Shown here piece by piece: positions 1-6,673 of a stretch of DNA of 8,954 bases. The position numbers and the translations under genes were made by a program. The notes under the pieces were generated by a model. The model had not been told where the DNA came from, searched no databases, and was given only the letters and a program-made list of their open reading frames with translations. Source of the DNA: Bacillota bacterium (GTDB lineage Bacteria; Bacillota; Clostridia; Acetivibrionales; DSM-2933); contig JAEZNF010000282.1 of NCBI GenBank assembly GCA_023441845.1, positions 1-8,954 on the forward strand. The letters run 5' to 3'. Each line of letters begins with the position of its first letter. Positions within the stretch are counted from its first letter, which is position 1.

Positions 1-737
1 ACCTTGTACCGTCTTCCTCTTGTATAATACAGAACAAATTGGGAGCCAGGAAAGCCGCGGCATTTGATCTGAATGCGGCATGTTCAGGGTTTATGTATGG
101 AATTACCGTAGCAAAGCAGTTTTTGGAGACCGGATTTTGTGGGTATAAGCATATACTTGTTATCGGGTGTGAGGGATTATCCAGGCTTACCGATTATCAG
201 GACCGTGCTACATGCATTCTTTTCGGAGACGGAGCGGGCGCTGCTGTCATGGGCAGGGTGGAAAAGGATTACGGTATCTTAAGCTCATATTTAGGTGCTG
301 ACGGAGGCGAGGGACATAATATTACGGTTCCCTGCCTGACTATGACTGAAAAAGATCTTGAAGTAAGGCCTAACGAGAAAAAGAATTCTTTGTGGATGAA
401 TGGTAGTGATGTATTCAAATTTGCCGTTAAAATAATGGAACAATCTACTTTAAAGGTTTTGGAAGACGTAAATATGACTCTGGATGATGTAAGCTTAATT
501 GTACCGCATCAGGCCAATATAAGAATAATAGAGGGTGCAACTAAAAGATTGGGTGTATCGCCTCAAAAAGTATTTGTGAACCTTCATAAGTATGGCAATA
601 TGTCCTCCGCATCCATACCTGTTGCATTGGATGAGGCAGTTAAAAACGGGACTGTAAAAAAAGGCGATAACATTGTTCTGGTTGGATTTGGAGGGGGACT
701 TACCTGGGGGGCCGTCCTTATTAAGTGGAGTAAGTAA
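1..737 (+). CDS. fabH: Beta-ketoacyl-ACP synthase III (KAS III), 5' end missing
   Basis: KAS III starts fatty-acid synthesis in the cytoplasm by condensing an acyl-CoA primer with malonyl-ACP. The reading frame is open from position 3, and the residues before position 39 (PSSSCIIQNK) are typical FabH sequence. The gene therefore runs in from upstream, and the TTG at 39 is not its start. About the last three quarters of the protein are present. The thiolase-fold Cys-His-Asn triad is visible: Cys in NAACSGF (codon 81-83), His in PHQAN (507-509) and Asn in YGNMSSASIP (597-599). The C-terminal GFGGGLTWGA block is also typical. The residue after the catalytic Asn is Met, where many FabH proteins have Thr. 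fabD follows after 45 bp with no terminator, so the two are probably co-transcribed. In the family, branched or straight acyl-CoA primers are used; which one applies here cannot be read from this fragment. Confidence 0.96.
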   Translation, partial: LVPSSSCIIQNKLGARKAAAFDLNAACSGFMYGITVAKQFLETGFCGYKHILVIGCEGLSRLTDYQDRATCILFGDGAGAAVMGRVEKDYGILSSYLGADGGEGHNITVPCLTMTEKDLEVRPNEKKNSLWMNGSDVFKFAVKIMEQSTLKVLEDVNMTLDDVSLIVPHQANIRIIEGATKRLGVSPQKVFVNLHKYGNMSSASIPVALDEAVKNGTVKKGDNIVLVGFGGGLTWGAVLIKWSK

Positions 738-782
738 AGTACTGCATTAAAAATTCTGGTTTATAAATATGGAGGGAATATC

Positions 783-1715
783 GTGAGCAAAATAGCATTT
801 TTATTTGTAGGTCAGGGAGCACAAAGTGTTGGAATGGGTAAAGGGATATGTGAAAATTTTAAATCGGCAGATATGGTTTTTGATCAGGCATCGGAAAGTT
901 TAGGCTTTGATGTGAAAAAGATGGTATTTGAGGGTGATGAAGAAACTTTAAAAATAACTGAAAATACCCAGCCGACCATTCTTACAACCAGTATAGCCTG
1001 CCTTCAGCCTTTATTGGAGGAGGGGATTAAGCCGGAAGCAGTAGCAGGGCTCAGTTTGGGAGAGTATACCGCACATGTAGCATCGGGGACTTTCTCATTT
1101 ACCGATGCAGTAGCCCTTGTAAAAAAGAGAGGCAAATTTATGCAGGAAGCGGTACCTATTGGCGTAGGAACAATGGCTGCAATACTGGGGCTTGAAAAAA
1201 ATGATGTTATAGAGTGTTGTAAAATTGCTTCTTCTGAAGGTATTGTGGAGCCTGCAAACTTTAATTGTCCGGGGCAGATTGTTGTGGCCGGTGAAGTCAA
1301 AGCAGTTGAAAAAGCAGCGGAAGCAGCAAAGGAAAAAGGTGCAAAGCGGGCAATGATTCTTCCTGTAAGCGCTCCGTTTCACTGCAGCTTGCTTAAACCT
1401 GCAGGAGAAAAGCTTTCACAAGAACTTGAAAAGATATCGTTAAACGATATGAAAATACCTGTAGTAACTAATGTTACGGCAGAATATATTTTAGATAAAT
1501 CCAATGTTAAGGATTTACTGATAAGGCAGGTAAGCAGTTCGGTACTGTGGGAGGATTGCATTAAAAAAATGCTTGAAGCCGGTATCGACACGTTTATAGA
1601 AATAGGTCCGGGAAAAGCTTTAACAGGCTTTGTAAAGAAGATAAATAAAGAGGCTAAAACATTAAATGTTGAGGATATGGATTCGCTTAAAAAGACACTT
1701 ACAGAAATAGGATAG
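783..1715 (+). CDS. fabD: Malonyl-CoA:ACP transacylase
   Basis: FabD moves the malonyl group from CoA to the phosphopantetheine arm of acyl carrier protein, giving the elongation substrate for FabH and FabF. The 310-residue length is normal for the family. Visible motifs are GQGAQ (10-14), the nucleophile elbow GLSLGEY with catalytic Ser91, Arg116 that binds the malonyl carboxylate, the NFNCPGQIVVAG block near 159-170, His200 in SAPFH, and IEIGPGK near 272. All expected catalytic residues are present. The start is GTG at 783, with GGAGGG at 771-776 six bases upstream. The TAG stop lies inside the Shine-Dalgarno of fabG, which suggests translational coupling. Identification is firm from the motifs and from the flanking fab genes. 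Confidence 0.97.
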   Translation: MSKIAFLFVGQGAQSVGMGKGICENFKSADMVFDQASESLGFDVKKMVFEGDEETLKITENTQPTILTTSIACLQPLLEEGIKPEAVAGLSLGEYTAHVASGTFSFTDAVALVKKRGKFMQEAVPIGVGTMAAILGLEKNDVIECCKIASSEGIVEPANFNCPGQIVVAGEVKAVEKAAEAAKEKGAKRAMILPVSAPFHCSLLKPAGEKLSQELEKISLNDMKIPVVTNVTAEYILDKSNVKDLLIRQVSSSVLWEDCIKKMLEAGIDTFIEIGPGKALTGFVKKINKEAKTLNVEDMDSLKKTLTEIG

Positions 1716-1729
1716 GAGGAATGAATACA

Positions 1730-2476
1730 ATGCAATTAAAGGGGAAAACTGCTGTTGTAACCGGTTCAGGACGTGGATTGGGAAAATCGATAGCTCTAAA
1801 GCTGGCTCAGATGGGCGCAAATATTGTTTTGAACGATATAGTGTCTTCCGATGCAATTGATTCAACTGCTGAAGAATTTAAAGCAGCAGGCTATAATGTA
1901 CTTGTTACAAAAGGTGATGTCAGAAGTGAAAGTGATGTTAAAGATATGGTAAGTAAAGCTGTTGAAGCTTTTGCCAGTGTGGATATCCTGGTTAACAACG
2001 CAGGAATTACAAAGGATAAACCGATGGCAATGATGTCTGAACAGGATTGGGACGATGTTCTGGATATCAACCTTAAGGGTGCTTTCTTTTGTACAAAAAC
2101 CGTATCAAAAACAATGATAAAGAAAAGAAGCGGTAAGATTATTAATATAGCTTCGGTAGCCGGTGTTATGGGAAATCCCGGACAGGCGAATTATTCCGCG
2201 TCAAAAGCAGGCTTAATAGGACTTACAAAGTCTACCGCAAAAGAATTGGCTTCGAGAGGAATTACATGTAATGCAGTTGCTCCGGGAATAATTCAAAGTA
2301 AAATGACAGATGTATTGCCTGAAAAAGTTAAGGAAAATTATTTAAATAACATACCGTTAGGCAGGTTTGGGACACCTGATGATGTGGCTAATGTTATAGG
2401 TTTTCTTGCATCCGATGATTCAAATTATGTCACCGGTCAGGTAATAAATATTGACGGCGGATTGGTTATGTATTAA
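1730..2476 (+). CDS. fabG: 3-oxoacyl-ACP reductase (SDR family)
   Basis: FabG reduces 3-ketoacyl-ACP to 3-hydroxyacyl-ACP with NADPH, the first reductive step of each elongation cycle. It is a classical short-chain dehydrogenase of 248 residues. It shows the Rossmann motif TGSGRGLG (12-19), NNAGIT (89-94) and the catalytic tetrad Asn114, Ser142, Tyr155 and Lys159 (NYSASKAG). The PG motif near 185 and a C-terminal GGLVMY end are also typical. I chose ATG 1730 over the in-frame ATG 1721. AGGAGGA at 1714-1720 directly abuts 1721, which leaves no room for initiation there, but it sits nine bases from 1730. The Shine-Dalgarno overlaps the fabD stop. No clear terminator follows, only a weak hairpin at 2489-2508. 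Confidence 0.96.
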   Translation: MQLKGKTAVVTGSGRGLGKSIALKLAQMGANIVLNDIVSSDAIDSTAEEFKAAGYNVLVTKGDVRSESDVKDMVSKAVEAFASVDILVNNAGITKDKPMAMMSEQDWDDVLDINLKGAFFCTKTVSKTMIKKRSGKIINIASVAGVMGNPGQANYSASKAGLIGLTKSTAKELASRGITCNAVAPGIIQSKMTDVLPEKVKENYLNNIPLGRFGTPDDVANVIGFLASDDSNYVTGQVINIDGGLVMY

Positions 2477-2488
2477 TATCTTAATGTG

Positions 2489-2508
2489 AAAGTATTACCA
2501 AATACTTT
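2489..2508 (+). repeat. 8-bp inverted repeat between fabG and acpP
   Basis: AAAGTATT (2489-2496) and AATACTTT (2501-2508) form a perfect 8-bp stem with a 4-base ACCA loop, twelve bases after the fabG stop. It is AT-rich and followed only by a short T run before AAA, so it is a poor intrinsic terminator. It could stabilise the fabG mRNA end, attenuate weakly, or serve as a protein-binding dyad just upstream of the putative acpP promoter. It does not match the FapR box spacing that I know. Confidence 0.45.
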
Positions 2509-2521
2509 TAAATGGTGATAG

Positions 2522-2550
2522 TTAAAATAATATAATTAGAACCATATAAT
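2522..2550 (+). promoter_or_regulatory. Candidate SigA promoter for acpP
   Basis: TTAAAA (2522-2527), a 17-base spacer and a perfect TATAAT (2545-2550) stand 29 bases before the acpP start codon. A second TATAAT at 2531-2536 has no good -35. The -35 is only 4 of 6 to consensus and the region is AT-rich, so chance matches are easy. A separate promoter would fit the high demand for acyl carrier protein and the terminator after the gene. Confidence 0.4.
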
Positions 2551-2553
2551 AAA

Positions 2554-2571
2554 CCCCCTTGTGGAAGGAGG
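2554..2571 (+). promoter_or_regulatory. Hairpin overlapping the acpP ribosome binding site
   Basis: CCCCCTT (2554-2560) can pair with AAGGAGG (2565-2571), which is the acpP Shine-Dalgarno, across a 4-base GTGG loop. Six of seven pairs form, with one C-A mismatch in the middle. In this AT-rich stretch a C-run exactly opposing the ribosome binding site is conspicuous. It could limit acpP translation or respond to a factor; the function is inferred only. Confidence 0.4.
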
Positions 2572-2578
2572 TGAATAC

Positions 2579-2806
2579 ATGATATTTGAAAAGGTAAGAA
2601 AGATAATAGTTGAGCAATTAGGTGTTGAAGAAGACGATGTAACAATGGAATCTTCGTTTATAGACGATTTGGGAGCTGACTCACTTGATATAGTTGAATT
2701 GATTATGGCTTTAGAAGAGGAATTTGATATCGAAATTCCTGATAGTGAAGCTGAAAAGATAACTGCAGTGGGTGATGCTGTAGATTACATTAAGAATAAC
2801 ACATAA
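2579..2806 (+). CDS. acpP: Acyl carrier protein
   Basis: ACP carries the growing acyl chain as a thioester on a 4'-phosphopantetheine prosthetic group and shuttles it between FabD, FabF, FabG and the other FAS II enzymes. The predicted protein is 75 residues and strongly acidic, as expected. The attachment site is Ser35 in the [12 protein letters not shown] motif, at the start of helix II. The recognition helix II continues as [16 protein letters not shown], a hallmark of fatty-acid ACPs. The start is ATG 2579, with AAGGAGG at 2565-2571 seven bases upstream. The earlier GTG codons at 2561 and 2571 lie before or within the ribosome binding site and would add a non-family N-terminus. A strong terminator follows after a few bases. 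Confidence 0.97.
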   Translation: MIFEKVRKIIVEQLGVEEDDVTMESSFIDDLGADSLDIVELIMALEEEFDIEIPDSEAEKITAVGDAVDYIKNNT

Positions 2807-2836
2807 AAAAAGTCCCCTTCAAAAGGGGCTTTTTTT
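2807..2836 (+). terminator. Rho-independent terminator after acpP
   Basis: The stem CCCCTT (2814-2819) / AAGGGG (2823-2828) has a CAA loop. It is preceded by an A-run and AG, followed by C and a run of seven T, and begins within ten bases of the acpP stop. The flanking A-run and T-run can extend the stem, making it possibly bidirectional. It separates acpP from fabF transcription. Confidence 0.9.
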
Positions 2837-2874
2837 ATAATCGTGCTGTAATAATATCCCATCTATATAGCAAC

Positions 2875-2903
2875 TTGATATTTAGAGAGTATTTTTCTTT
2901 AAT
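2875..2903 (+). promoter_or_regulatory. Candidate SigA promoter for fabF
   Basis: TTGATA (2875-2880, 5 of 6 to consensus), a 17-base spacer and TTTAAT (2898-2903, 5 of 6) lie between the acpP terminator and fabF. A perfect TATAAT at 2914-2919 is an alternative -10 but has only a poor T-rich -35. Because a strong terminator precedes fabF, some promoter here is expected. Confidence 0.5.
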
Positions 2904-2961
2904 ATAGATTAACTATAATATATATAATTTCCAAGGAAAGTTTTAGGGAGGTAAAATTAAA

Positions 2962-4194
2962 ATGAAAAAACGTGTTGTAATTACAGGAATGGGTGTAATT
3001 TCATCTCTTGGTTTTGGTGTAAATGAGTTCTGGAATTCGATAAAGGAAGGAAAGTCAGGAATCAGCAGTATAGAACGTTTTGATGCAACAAATTTTACTG
3101 CAAAGGTTGCAGCTGAAATAAAGGATTTTGACCCCACTAATTATATAGATAAAAAAGAAGCAAAAAGGATGGACCGTTATACACAGTATGCTATGGCTGC
3201 GGCAAAGTTTGCAGTAGAGGATTCGGGGCTTGATCTTGACAGTGTAGACAAATACAGGTTTGGTGTTATTGTAGGGTCCGGGATAGGCGGAATAGAGACT
3301 TTTGAGAGTCAGCATGATGTATTGATGCAAAAGGGACCGGGAAGGGTAAGCCCGTTTTTTATTCCTATGATGATTGCCAATATAGCTTCCGGACGCATCG
3401 CAATACAGTATGGTGCTAAAGGATTTAATGAATGTGTAGTTACTGCTTGTGCCACTTCAACAAATGCTATTGGAGATGCTTTTAAAGTAATTCAGCGAGG
3501 CGATGCAGATATAATGATAACAGGCGGTGCGGAAGCTTCAATTACTCCGGTATCCTTTGCAGGTTTCTGCTCTATGAAAGCCCTGTCCACAACAGAGGAC
3601 CCGGGTTGTGCCTGCAGACCGTTTGATGCTGAGCGCAACGGTTTTGTAATGGGTGAAGGTGCGGGTATATTGGTAATTGAAGAATATGAACACGCTGTGA
3701 AAAGGGGAGCCAATATAATTGCCGAGGTGGTTGGATATGCATGCACCAATGATGCATATGACATTGTTGCACCTGCTCCGGAAGGAGAGGGCGGTGCAAG
3801 ATGTATGAAACTTGCAGTTGATGATGCAGGTATAAAGCCTGAAGATATAGGGTATATAAATGCACACGGTACTTCTACCGAGTATAACGACAAGTTCGAG
3901 ACAGCTGCAATTAAAACTGTATTCGGGGATTGTGCAAAAAAATTGCCTGTTGGTTCTACCAAATCAATGACCGGCCATTTATTGGGTGCTGCAGGAGCCG
4001 TTGAAGCTATAATAACCGCACTTGCACTAAAAGAGGGATTTTTACCTCCTACAATAAACTACAAGACTCCTGACCCTGAATGCGACCTGGATTATATTCC
4101 AAATGTAGGCAGGACAACTGATATCAAATATGCACTTTCCAATTCTCTTGGATTTGGCGGGCATAACGCATCTTTAGTATTAAAAAAGTATTAA
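2962..4194 (+). CDS. fabF: Beta-ketoacyl-ACP synthase II (KAS II)
   Basis: FabF performs the elongation condensations, joining acyl-ACP to malonyl-ACP with loss of CO2. The 410-residue length is typical. The active site is complete: nucleophile Cys163 in [11 protein letters not shown], His302 in NAHGTST, Lys334 in GSTKSMTGH and His339. The GFGGHNASL loop (398-406) gates the acyl pocket. The N-terminal [14 protein letters not shown] and [15 protein letters not shown] (221-235) are also characteristic. One oddity is DAYD at 264-267, where KAS II enzymes I know, such as E. coli FabF, have DAYH. The start is ATG 2962 with AGGGAGGT at 2945-2952, nine bases upstream. Terminators lie on both sides (after acpP and after fabF), so fabF looks like its own transcription unit while remaining part of the fab cluster. 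Confidence 0.97.
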   Translation: MKKRVVITGMGVISSLGFGVNEFWNSIKEGKSGISSIERFDATNFTAKVAAEIKDFDPTNYIDKKEAKRMDRYTQYAMAAAKFAVEDSGLDLDSVDKYRFGVIVGSGIGGIETFESQHDVLMQKGPGRVSPFFIPMMIANIASGRIAIQYGAKGFNECVVTACATSTNAIGDAFKVIQRGDADIMITGGAEASITPVSFAGFCSMKALSTTEDPGCACRPFDAERNGFVMGEGAGILVIEEYEHAVKRGANIIAEVVGYACTNDAYDIVAPAPEGEGGARCMKLAVDDAGIKPEDIGYINAHGTSTEYNDKFETAAIKTVFGDCAKKLPVGSTKSMTGHLLGAAGAVEAIITALALKEGFLPPTINYKTPDPECDLDYIPNVGRTTDIKYALSNSLGFGGHNASLVLKKY

Positions 4195-4232
4195 TTTTAT
4201 AAGACATGCAATTATATGTTAATACAAAGAAG

Positions 4233-4267
4233 ACTGGGGTTTATAAATATAAATACCCGGTTTTTTT
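4233..4267 (+). terminator. Rho-independent terminator after fabF
   Basis: ACTGGGGTTTAT (4233-4244) pairs with ATAAAT-A-CCCGGT (4249-4261) through an AAAT loop, with one bulged A and two G-T pairs, followed by a T-run to 4267. It starts about 40 bases after the fabF stop and closes the fab cluster. Confidence 0.85.
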
Positions 4268-4278
4268 ATTAGGGCCAT

Positions 4279-4307
4279 TTCATAAATAGAACTATTACTT
4301 CTATAAT
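4279..4307 (+). promoter_or_regulatory. Candidate SigA promoter for rnc
   Basis: TTCATA (4279-4284), a 17-base spacer and a perfect TATAAT (4302-4307) follow the fabF terminator. This would give an rnc leader of roughly 100 bases. The leader (to 4414) is AT-rich, and I found no strong hairpin or small ORF in it. The -35 is 4 of 6, so the call is tentative. Confidence 0.4.
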
Positions 4308-4414
4308 TTGTGAATTTTTATAGCTTAATTATTGATAATGTTTATTTATTTGATTAAAATAAGTAATGGGATTAAAGAAGCGAAATTATGAAGTAGCATA
4401 CATGTGGAGGAAAT

Positions 4415-5119
4415 ATGTTTAACTTGGATATACTTATGAAAAATGTAAGCCAGTTGGAGAATGTGATTGATTATACGTTTAAGAACAAAAAGAATATACT
4501 TTTAGCTATGACTCACAGCTCCTTTGCCAATGAGAATAAAAATGTAAAATTGAGTAGCAATGAAAGATTGGAGTTTTTGGGTGATGCTGTTTTGAATATA
4601 GTAATCAGCGAAACTATTTATTTAAAGTATTCCAATCTGGCTGAGGGAGAAATGACAAAGGTAAGGGCAAATATAGTTTGTGAGCCGTCTTTAATGAAGT
4701 GTGCCAATGAAATTCGTATAGGGAGTTTTTTGTTGCTGGGTAAGGGAGAGGAACTTACAGGAGGTAGAACCAGGACTTCCATACTGTCGGACGCTTTCGA
4801 GGCTTTGATTGGAGCAATATATCTGGATGGCGGTATGAAAAATGCCAAAGCGTTCATACATAGTAGGATGGGAAAGCTGATTGAGGATTCTGTCAAAGGA
4901 TTTATTTTTTTGGATTTTAAGACACAACTGCAGGAAATGGTACAAAAAGATGGGGAAAAGAAAATAGTGTATGAAATTATAGACGAAAAAGGCCCTGACC
5001 ATGAGAAAATGTTTGTTGCACAGGTTAAGGTTATGGATAAGGTTTTAGGGGTTGGAAACGGCAAAAGCAAGAAGGAAGCAGAACAGGCAGCTGCCAGATC
5101 GGCTCTGGAGAAAAGGTGA
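4415..5119 (+). CDS. rnc: Ribonuclease III
   Basis: RNase III is a dimeric, Mg2+-dependent endonuclease that cuts double-stranded RNA, processing rRNA precursors and structured mRNAs in the cytoplasm. The 234-residue protein has the usual two parts. The catalytic domain (about 15-155) carries the signature NERLEFLGD with Glu50, Glu53 and Asp57, EGEMTKVRA at 77-85, and Asp126 and Glu129 in SDAFEALIGAIYLD. The C-terminal double-stranded-RNA-binding domain (about 167-234) ends in GKSKKEAEQAAA. All acidic metal ligands are present. ATG 4415 follows GGAGG (4406-4410) at a short four-base spacing; the next ATG at 4436 has no ribosome binding site. The stop sits within the likely initiation region of the next gene, so the two are translationally coupled. 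Confidence 0.96.
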   Translation: MFNLDILMKNVSQLENVIDYTFKNKKNILLAMTHSSFANENKNVKLSSNERLEFLGDAVLNIVISETIYLKYSNLAEGEMTKVRANIVCEPSLMKCANEIRIGSFLLLGKGEELTGGRTRTSILSDAFEALIGAIYLDGGMKNAKAFIHSRMGKLIEDSVKGFIFLDFKTQLQEMVQKDGEKKIVYEIIDEKGPDHEKMFVAQVKVMDKVLGVGNGKSKKEAEQAAARSALEKR

Positions 5120-5127
5120 ATTGTATA

Positions 5128-6156
5128 ATGCATAAAAGGCATATGGTAATACCGGTATTTATACCTCATAAGGGCTGCCCTTTTGACTGCATATACTGTA
5201 ATCAAAAAGCTATAAGCGGCCAGATTGAGGAAATGACCGGGGAAAAAATAATCAGTATAATAGAATCGCACATTTCAAGTTTAAAAGAAGATACATACGC
5301 CGAAATAGGTTTTTATGGAGGCAGTTTCACAGGAATAGAAAAAGAGCTTCAGGTTAAATATTTAAGTATAGCAAAGGAGTATGTAAAAAAGGGTCTGGTT
5401 AAAGGAATCAGACTATCTACAAGACCTGATTATATTGATACCGGGATACTTCAAATGCTGAAAGCTCACGGGGTTAAAACAATAGAACTCGGTGTTCAAA
5501 GTATGGACGATGAGGTGCTCCGAAAAAGCTGCAGGGGGCACACATCGCATGATGTTATAAAATCCTCACATTTAATAAAGGAAGCAGGAATTAGCCTCGG
5601 AATTCAGACAATGATTGGGCTTCCGGGTTCGACCCGTGAAATAGAGATAGATACGGCAAATAAGATAGTAGGATTAGAGCCTGATATTCTGCGCATATAC
5701 CCGACTCTTGTCATTAAGGGTACATATCTTATGGAGAAGTTTGTTGAGGGAATATATAAACCGTTGGAATTGGACCAGGCGGTTGATATATGTTCGGAAC
5801 TCCTTGCCATATACAATAAACATGGCATAAATGTTATAAGAATAGGCCTTCAGCCTACAGACAATATAAATGAAAATCTTGATGTAATTGCAGGTCCGTT
5901 TCACCCATCCTTCAGGCAGCTTGTCGAATCAAAATTAATTGTGAAAAAAATAGAAAATTATATTAAAGAGTATGAATTGTCAAAGGTTAGTGATATAATT
6001 ATATTCACAGGAAAAGAAAATATTTCTAATGTTATAGGGCAAAGGAGGGAGAATATCGAATACCTAAAGAATAAATATAAGTTCAGAAATATTATAATTA
6101 AGAGTAAAGAAGGGCTTTCAAAAGGAATTTTTATAGAGGAGGGGTTAAAAGACTAA
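5128..6156 (+). CDS. Radical SAM protein, Elp3/YhcC-like, lacking an acetyltransferase domain
   Basis: This 342-residue radical SAM enzyme has the [4Fe-4S] cluster motif C-x3-C-x2-C at Cys17, Cys21 and Cys24 (GCPFDCIYCNQ). It also has a GGSFTG segment near 64-69, RPDYID near 99-104, GVQSMDDEVL near 122-131 and GLPGST near 164-169. The C-terminal part, with RIYPTLVIKGT near 189-199, resembles the C-terminal domain shared by Elp3 and YhcC proteins. Elp3 proper carries a GNAT-type acetyltransferase domain for tRNA wobble-uridine modification; the length here leaves no room for one. The substrate is unknown; RNA modification is only an inference. ATG 5128 gives the natural-looking MHKRH start. 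GTG 5116, which overlaps the rnc stop as GTGA and has GGAG five bases upstream, is an equally serious alternative. It is co-transcribed with rnc. Confidence 0.85.
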   Translation: MHKRHMVIPVFIPHKGCPFDCIYCNQKAISGQIEEMTGEKIISIIESHISSLKEDTYAEIGFYGGSFTGIEKELQVKYLSIAKEYVKKGLVKGIRLSTRPDYIDTGILQMLKAHGVKTIELGVQSMDDEVLRKSCRGHTSHDVIKSSHLIKEAGISLGIQTMIGLPGSTREIEIDTANKIVGLEPDILRIYPTLVIKGTYLMEKFVEGIYKPLELDQAVDICSELLAIYNKHGINVIRIGLQPTDNINENLDVIAGPFHPSFRQLVESKLIVKKIENYIKEYELSKVSDIIIFTGKENISNVIGQRRENIEYLKNKYKFRNIIIKSKEGLSKGIFIEEGLKD

Positions 6157-6166
6157 AATAGTTAAG

Positions 6167-6208
6167 TTCTACATATAATTAAGAAGGATTCTAAATTTAT
6201 ATGTAGAA
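6167..6208 (+). repeat. 12-bp perfect inverted repeat upstream of spoVS
   Basis: TTCTACATATAA (6167-6178) is exactly complementary to TTATATGTAGAA (6197-6208), with an 18-base spacer. The spacer itself contains AGAA-GGA-TTCT (6182-6192). No T-run follows, so it is unlikely to be a terminator for the radical SAM gene. It encloses the -35 and part of the -10 of the proposed SigH promoter, so it may be an operator. Confidence 0.6.
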
Positions 6209-6211
6209 TAT
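6183..6211 (+). promoter_or_regulatory. SigH-type promoter of spoVS
   Basis: GAAGGATTC (6183-6191) matches the B. subtilis SigH -35 consensus RnAGGAWWW at all specified positions but the last. After an 11-base spacer, GTAGAATAT (6203-6211) matches the -10 consensus RnnGAATWW completely. The spacer length is the canonical one. Transcription would begin near 6218, about 47 bases before spoVS. spoVS is a known SigH-dependent gene in Bacillus, which supports the reading. No SigA element of similar quality is seen. Confidence 0.7.
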
Positions 6212-6264
6212 GTTTAATATTATATATAGAAAATTATTAAGATTATTTGTAGGGGGAAAAGTGT

Positions 6265-6525
6265 ATGGAAGTGCTAAAAGTATCAGCTAATTCGCAGCCT
6301 AAATCAGTTGCCGGGGCGTTAGCGGCAGCGTTGAGAGACAAAAATTGTGCAGAAATTCAAGCTGTAGGGGCTGGCGCAGTAAATCAAGCAGTTAAAGCGA
6401 TAGCTATAACAAGAGGCTTTGTAGCGCCGAATGGAATCGATTTAGTAGCTGTACCTGCTTTCTCGGAAGTAAGTATTGACGGAGAGGAAAGGACAGCCAT
6501 TAAATTTCTGATTCAACCCAGATAA
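6265..6525 (+). CDS. spoVS: Stage V sporulation protein S
   Basis: SpoVS is a small, highly conserved protein needed for normal spore development. In B. subtilis it affects progression through stage V, coat assembly and septation, but its molecular action is not settled. The predicted protein is 86 residues, the same as the Bacillus protein. It has the characteristic opening MEVLKVSANSQPKSVAGALA, a central AEIQAVGAGAVNQAVKAIAITRG and the ending TAIKFLIQPR. The compact alternating pattern fits the Alba-like fold known for the family. ATG 6265 follows AGGGGG (6251-6256) at eight bases. It stands alone between a SigH-type promoter and a strong terminator, so it appears monocistronic and switched on at the onset of sporulation. 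Confidence 0.96.
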   Translation: MEVLKVSANSQPKSVAGALAAALRDKNCAEIQAVGAGAVNQAVKAIAITRGFVAPNGIDLVAVPAFSEVSIDGEERTAIKFLIQPR

Positions 6526-6540
6526 TATTAAAGGCATTCA

Positions 6541-6566
6541 ACCTGTTCAAATGAACAGGTTTTTTT
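6541..6566 (+). terminator. Rho-independent terminator after spoVS
   Basis: ACCTGTTC (6541-6548) and GAACAGGT (6553-6560) form a perfect 8-bp stem with an AAAT loop, followed by six T. It begins 15 bases past the spoVS stop. Confidence 0.93.
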
Positions 6567-6638
6567 AATGTTAAAGATTTCATAAAGTTTCGGTGTATTT
6601 TAATGATTATTTAATTTGAGATAAAGTTTAATATTTAC

Positions 6639-6667
6639 TTGAAAATTTGAATAAAAATATATATAAT
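6639..6667 (+). promoter_or_regulatory. SigA promoter of the serS T-box transcript
   Basis: TTGAAA (6639-6644), a 17-base spacer and a perfect TATAAT (6662-6667) place the transcription start near 6674, about 15 bases before Stem I of the T-box. The stretch from the spoVS terminator to here (6567-6638) is AT-rich and I see nothing else in it. Confidence 0.75.
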
Positions 6668-6673
6668 TATGCA

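Noticed and set aside
39..41. TTG at 39 as the start of fabH
   Set aside because: The frame is open upstream and the residues before it match the FabH family, so the gene simply enters from outside the window.
2489..2508. Dyad before acpP as a FapR operator
   Set aside because: FapR sites as I know them have AGTA and TACT five bases apart; here the spacing is eight, so the match is not supported.
2561..2578. GTG at 2561 or 2571 as the acpP start
   Set aside because: Both lie before or within the AAGGAGG Shine-Dalgarno, and ATG 2579 gives the normal 75-residue ACP.
3492..3962. 156-codon open frame on the minus strand
   Set aside because: It is fully antisense to fabF, with no ribosome binding site or motif support.
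4618..5271. 217-codon open frame on the minus strand
   Set aside because: It lies opposite rnc and the start of the radical SAM gene, shows no family motif, and has low-complexity Ser/Ile/Phe-rich composition typical of an antisense shadow.
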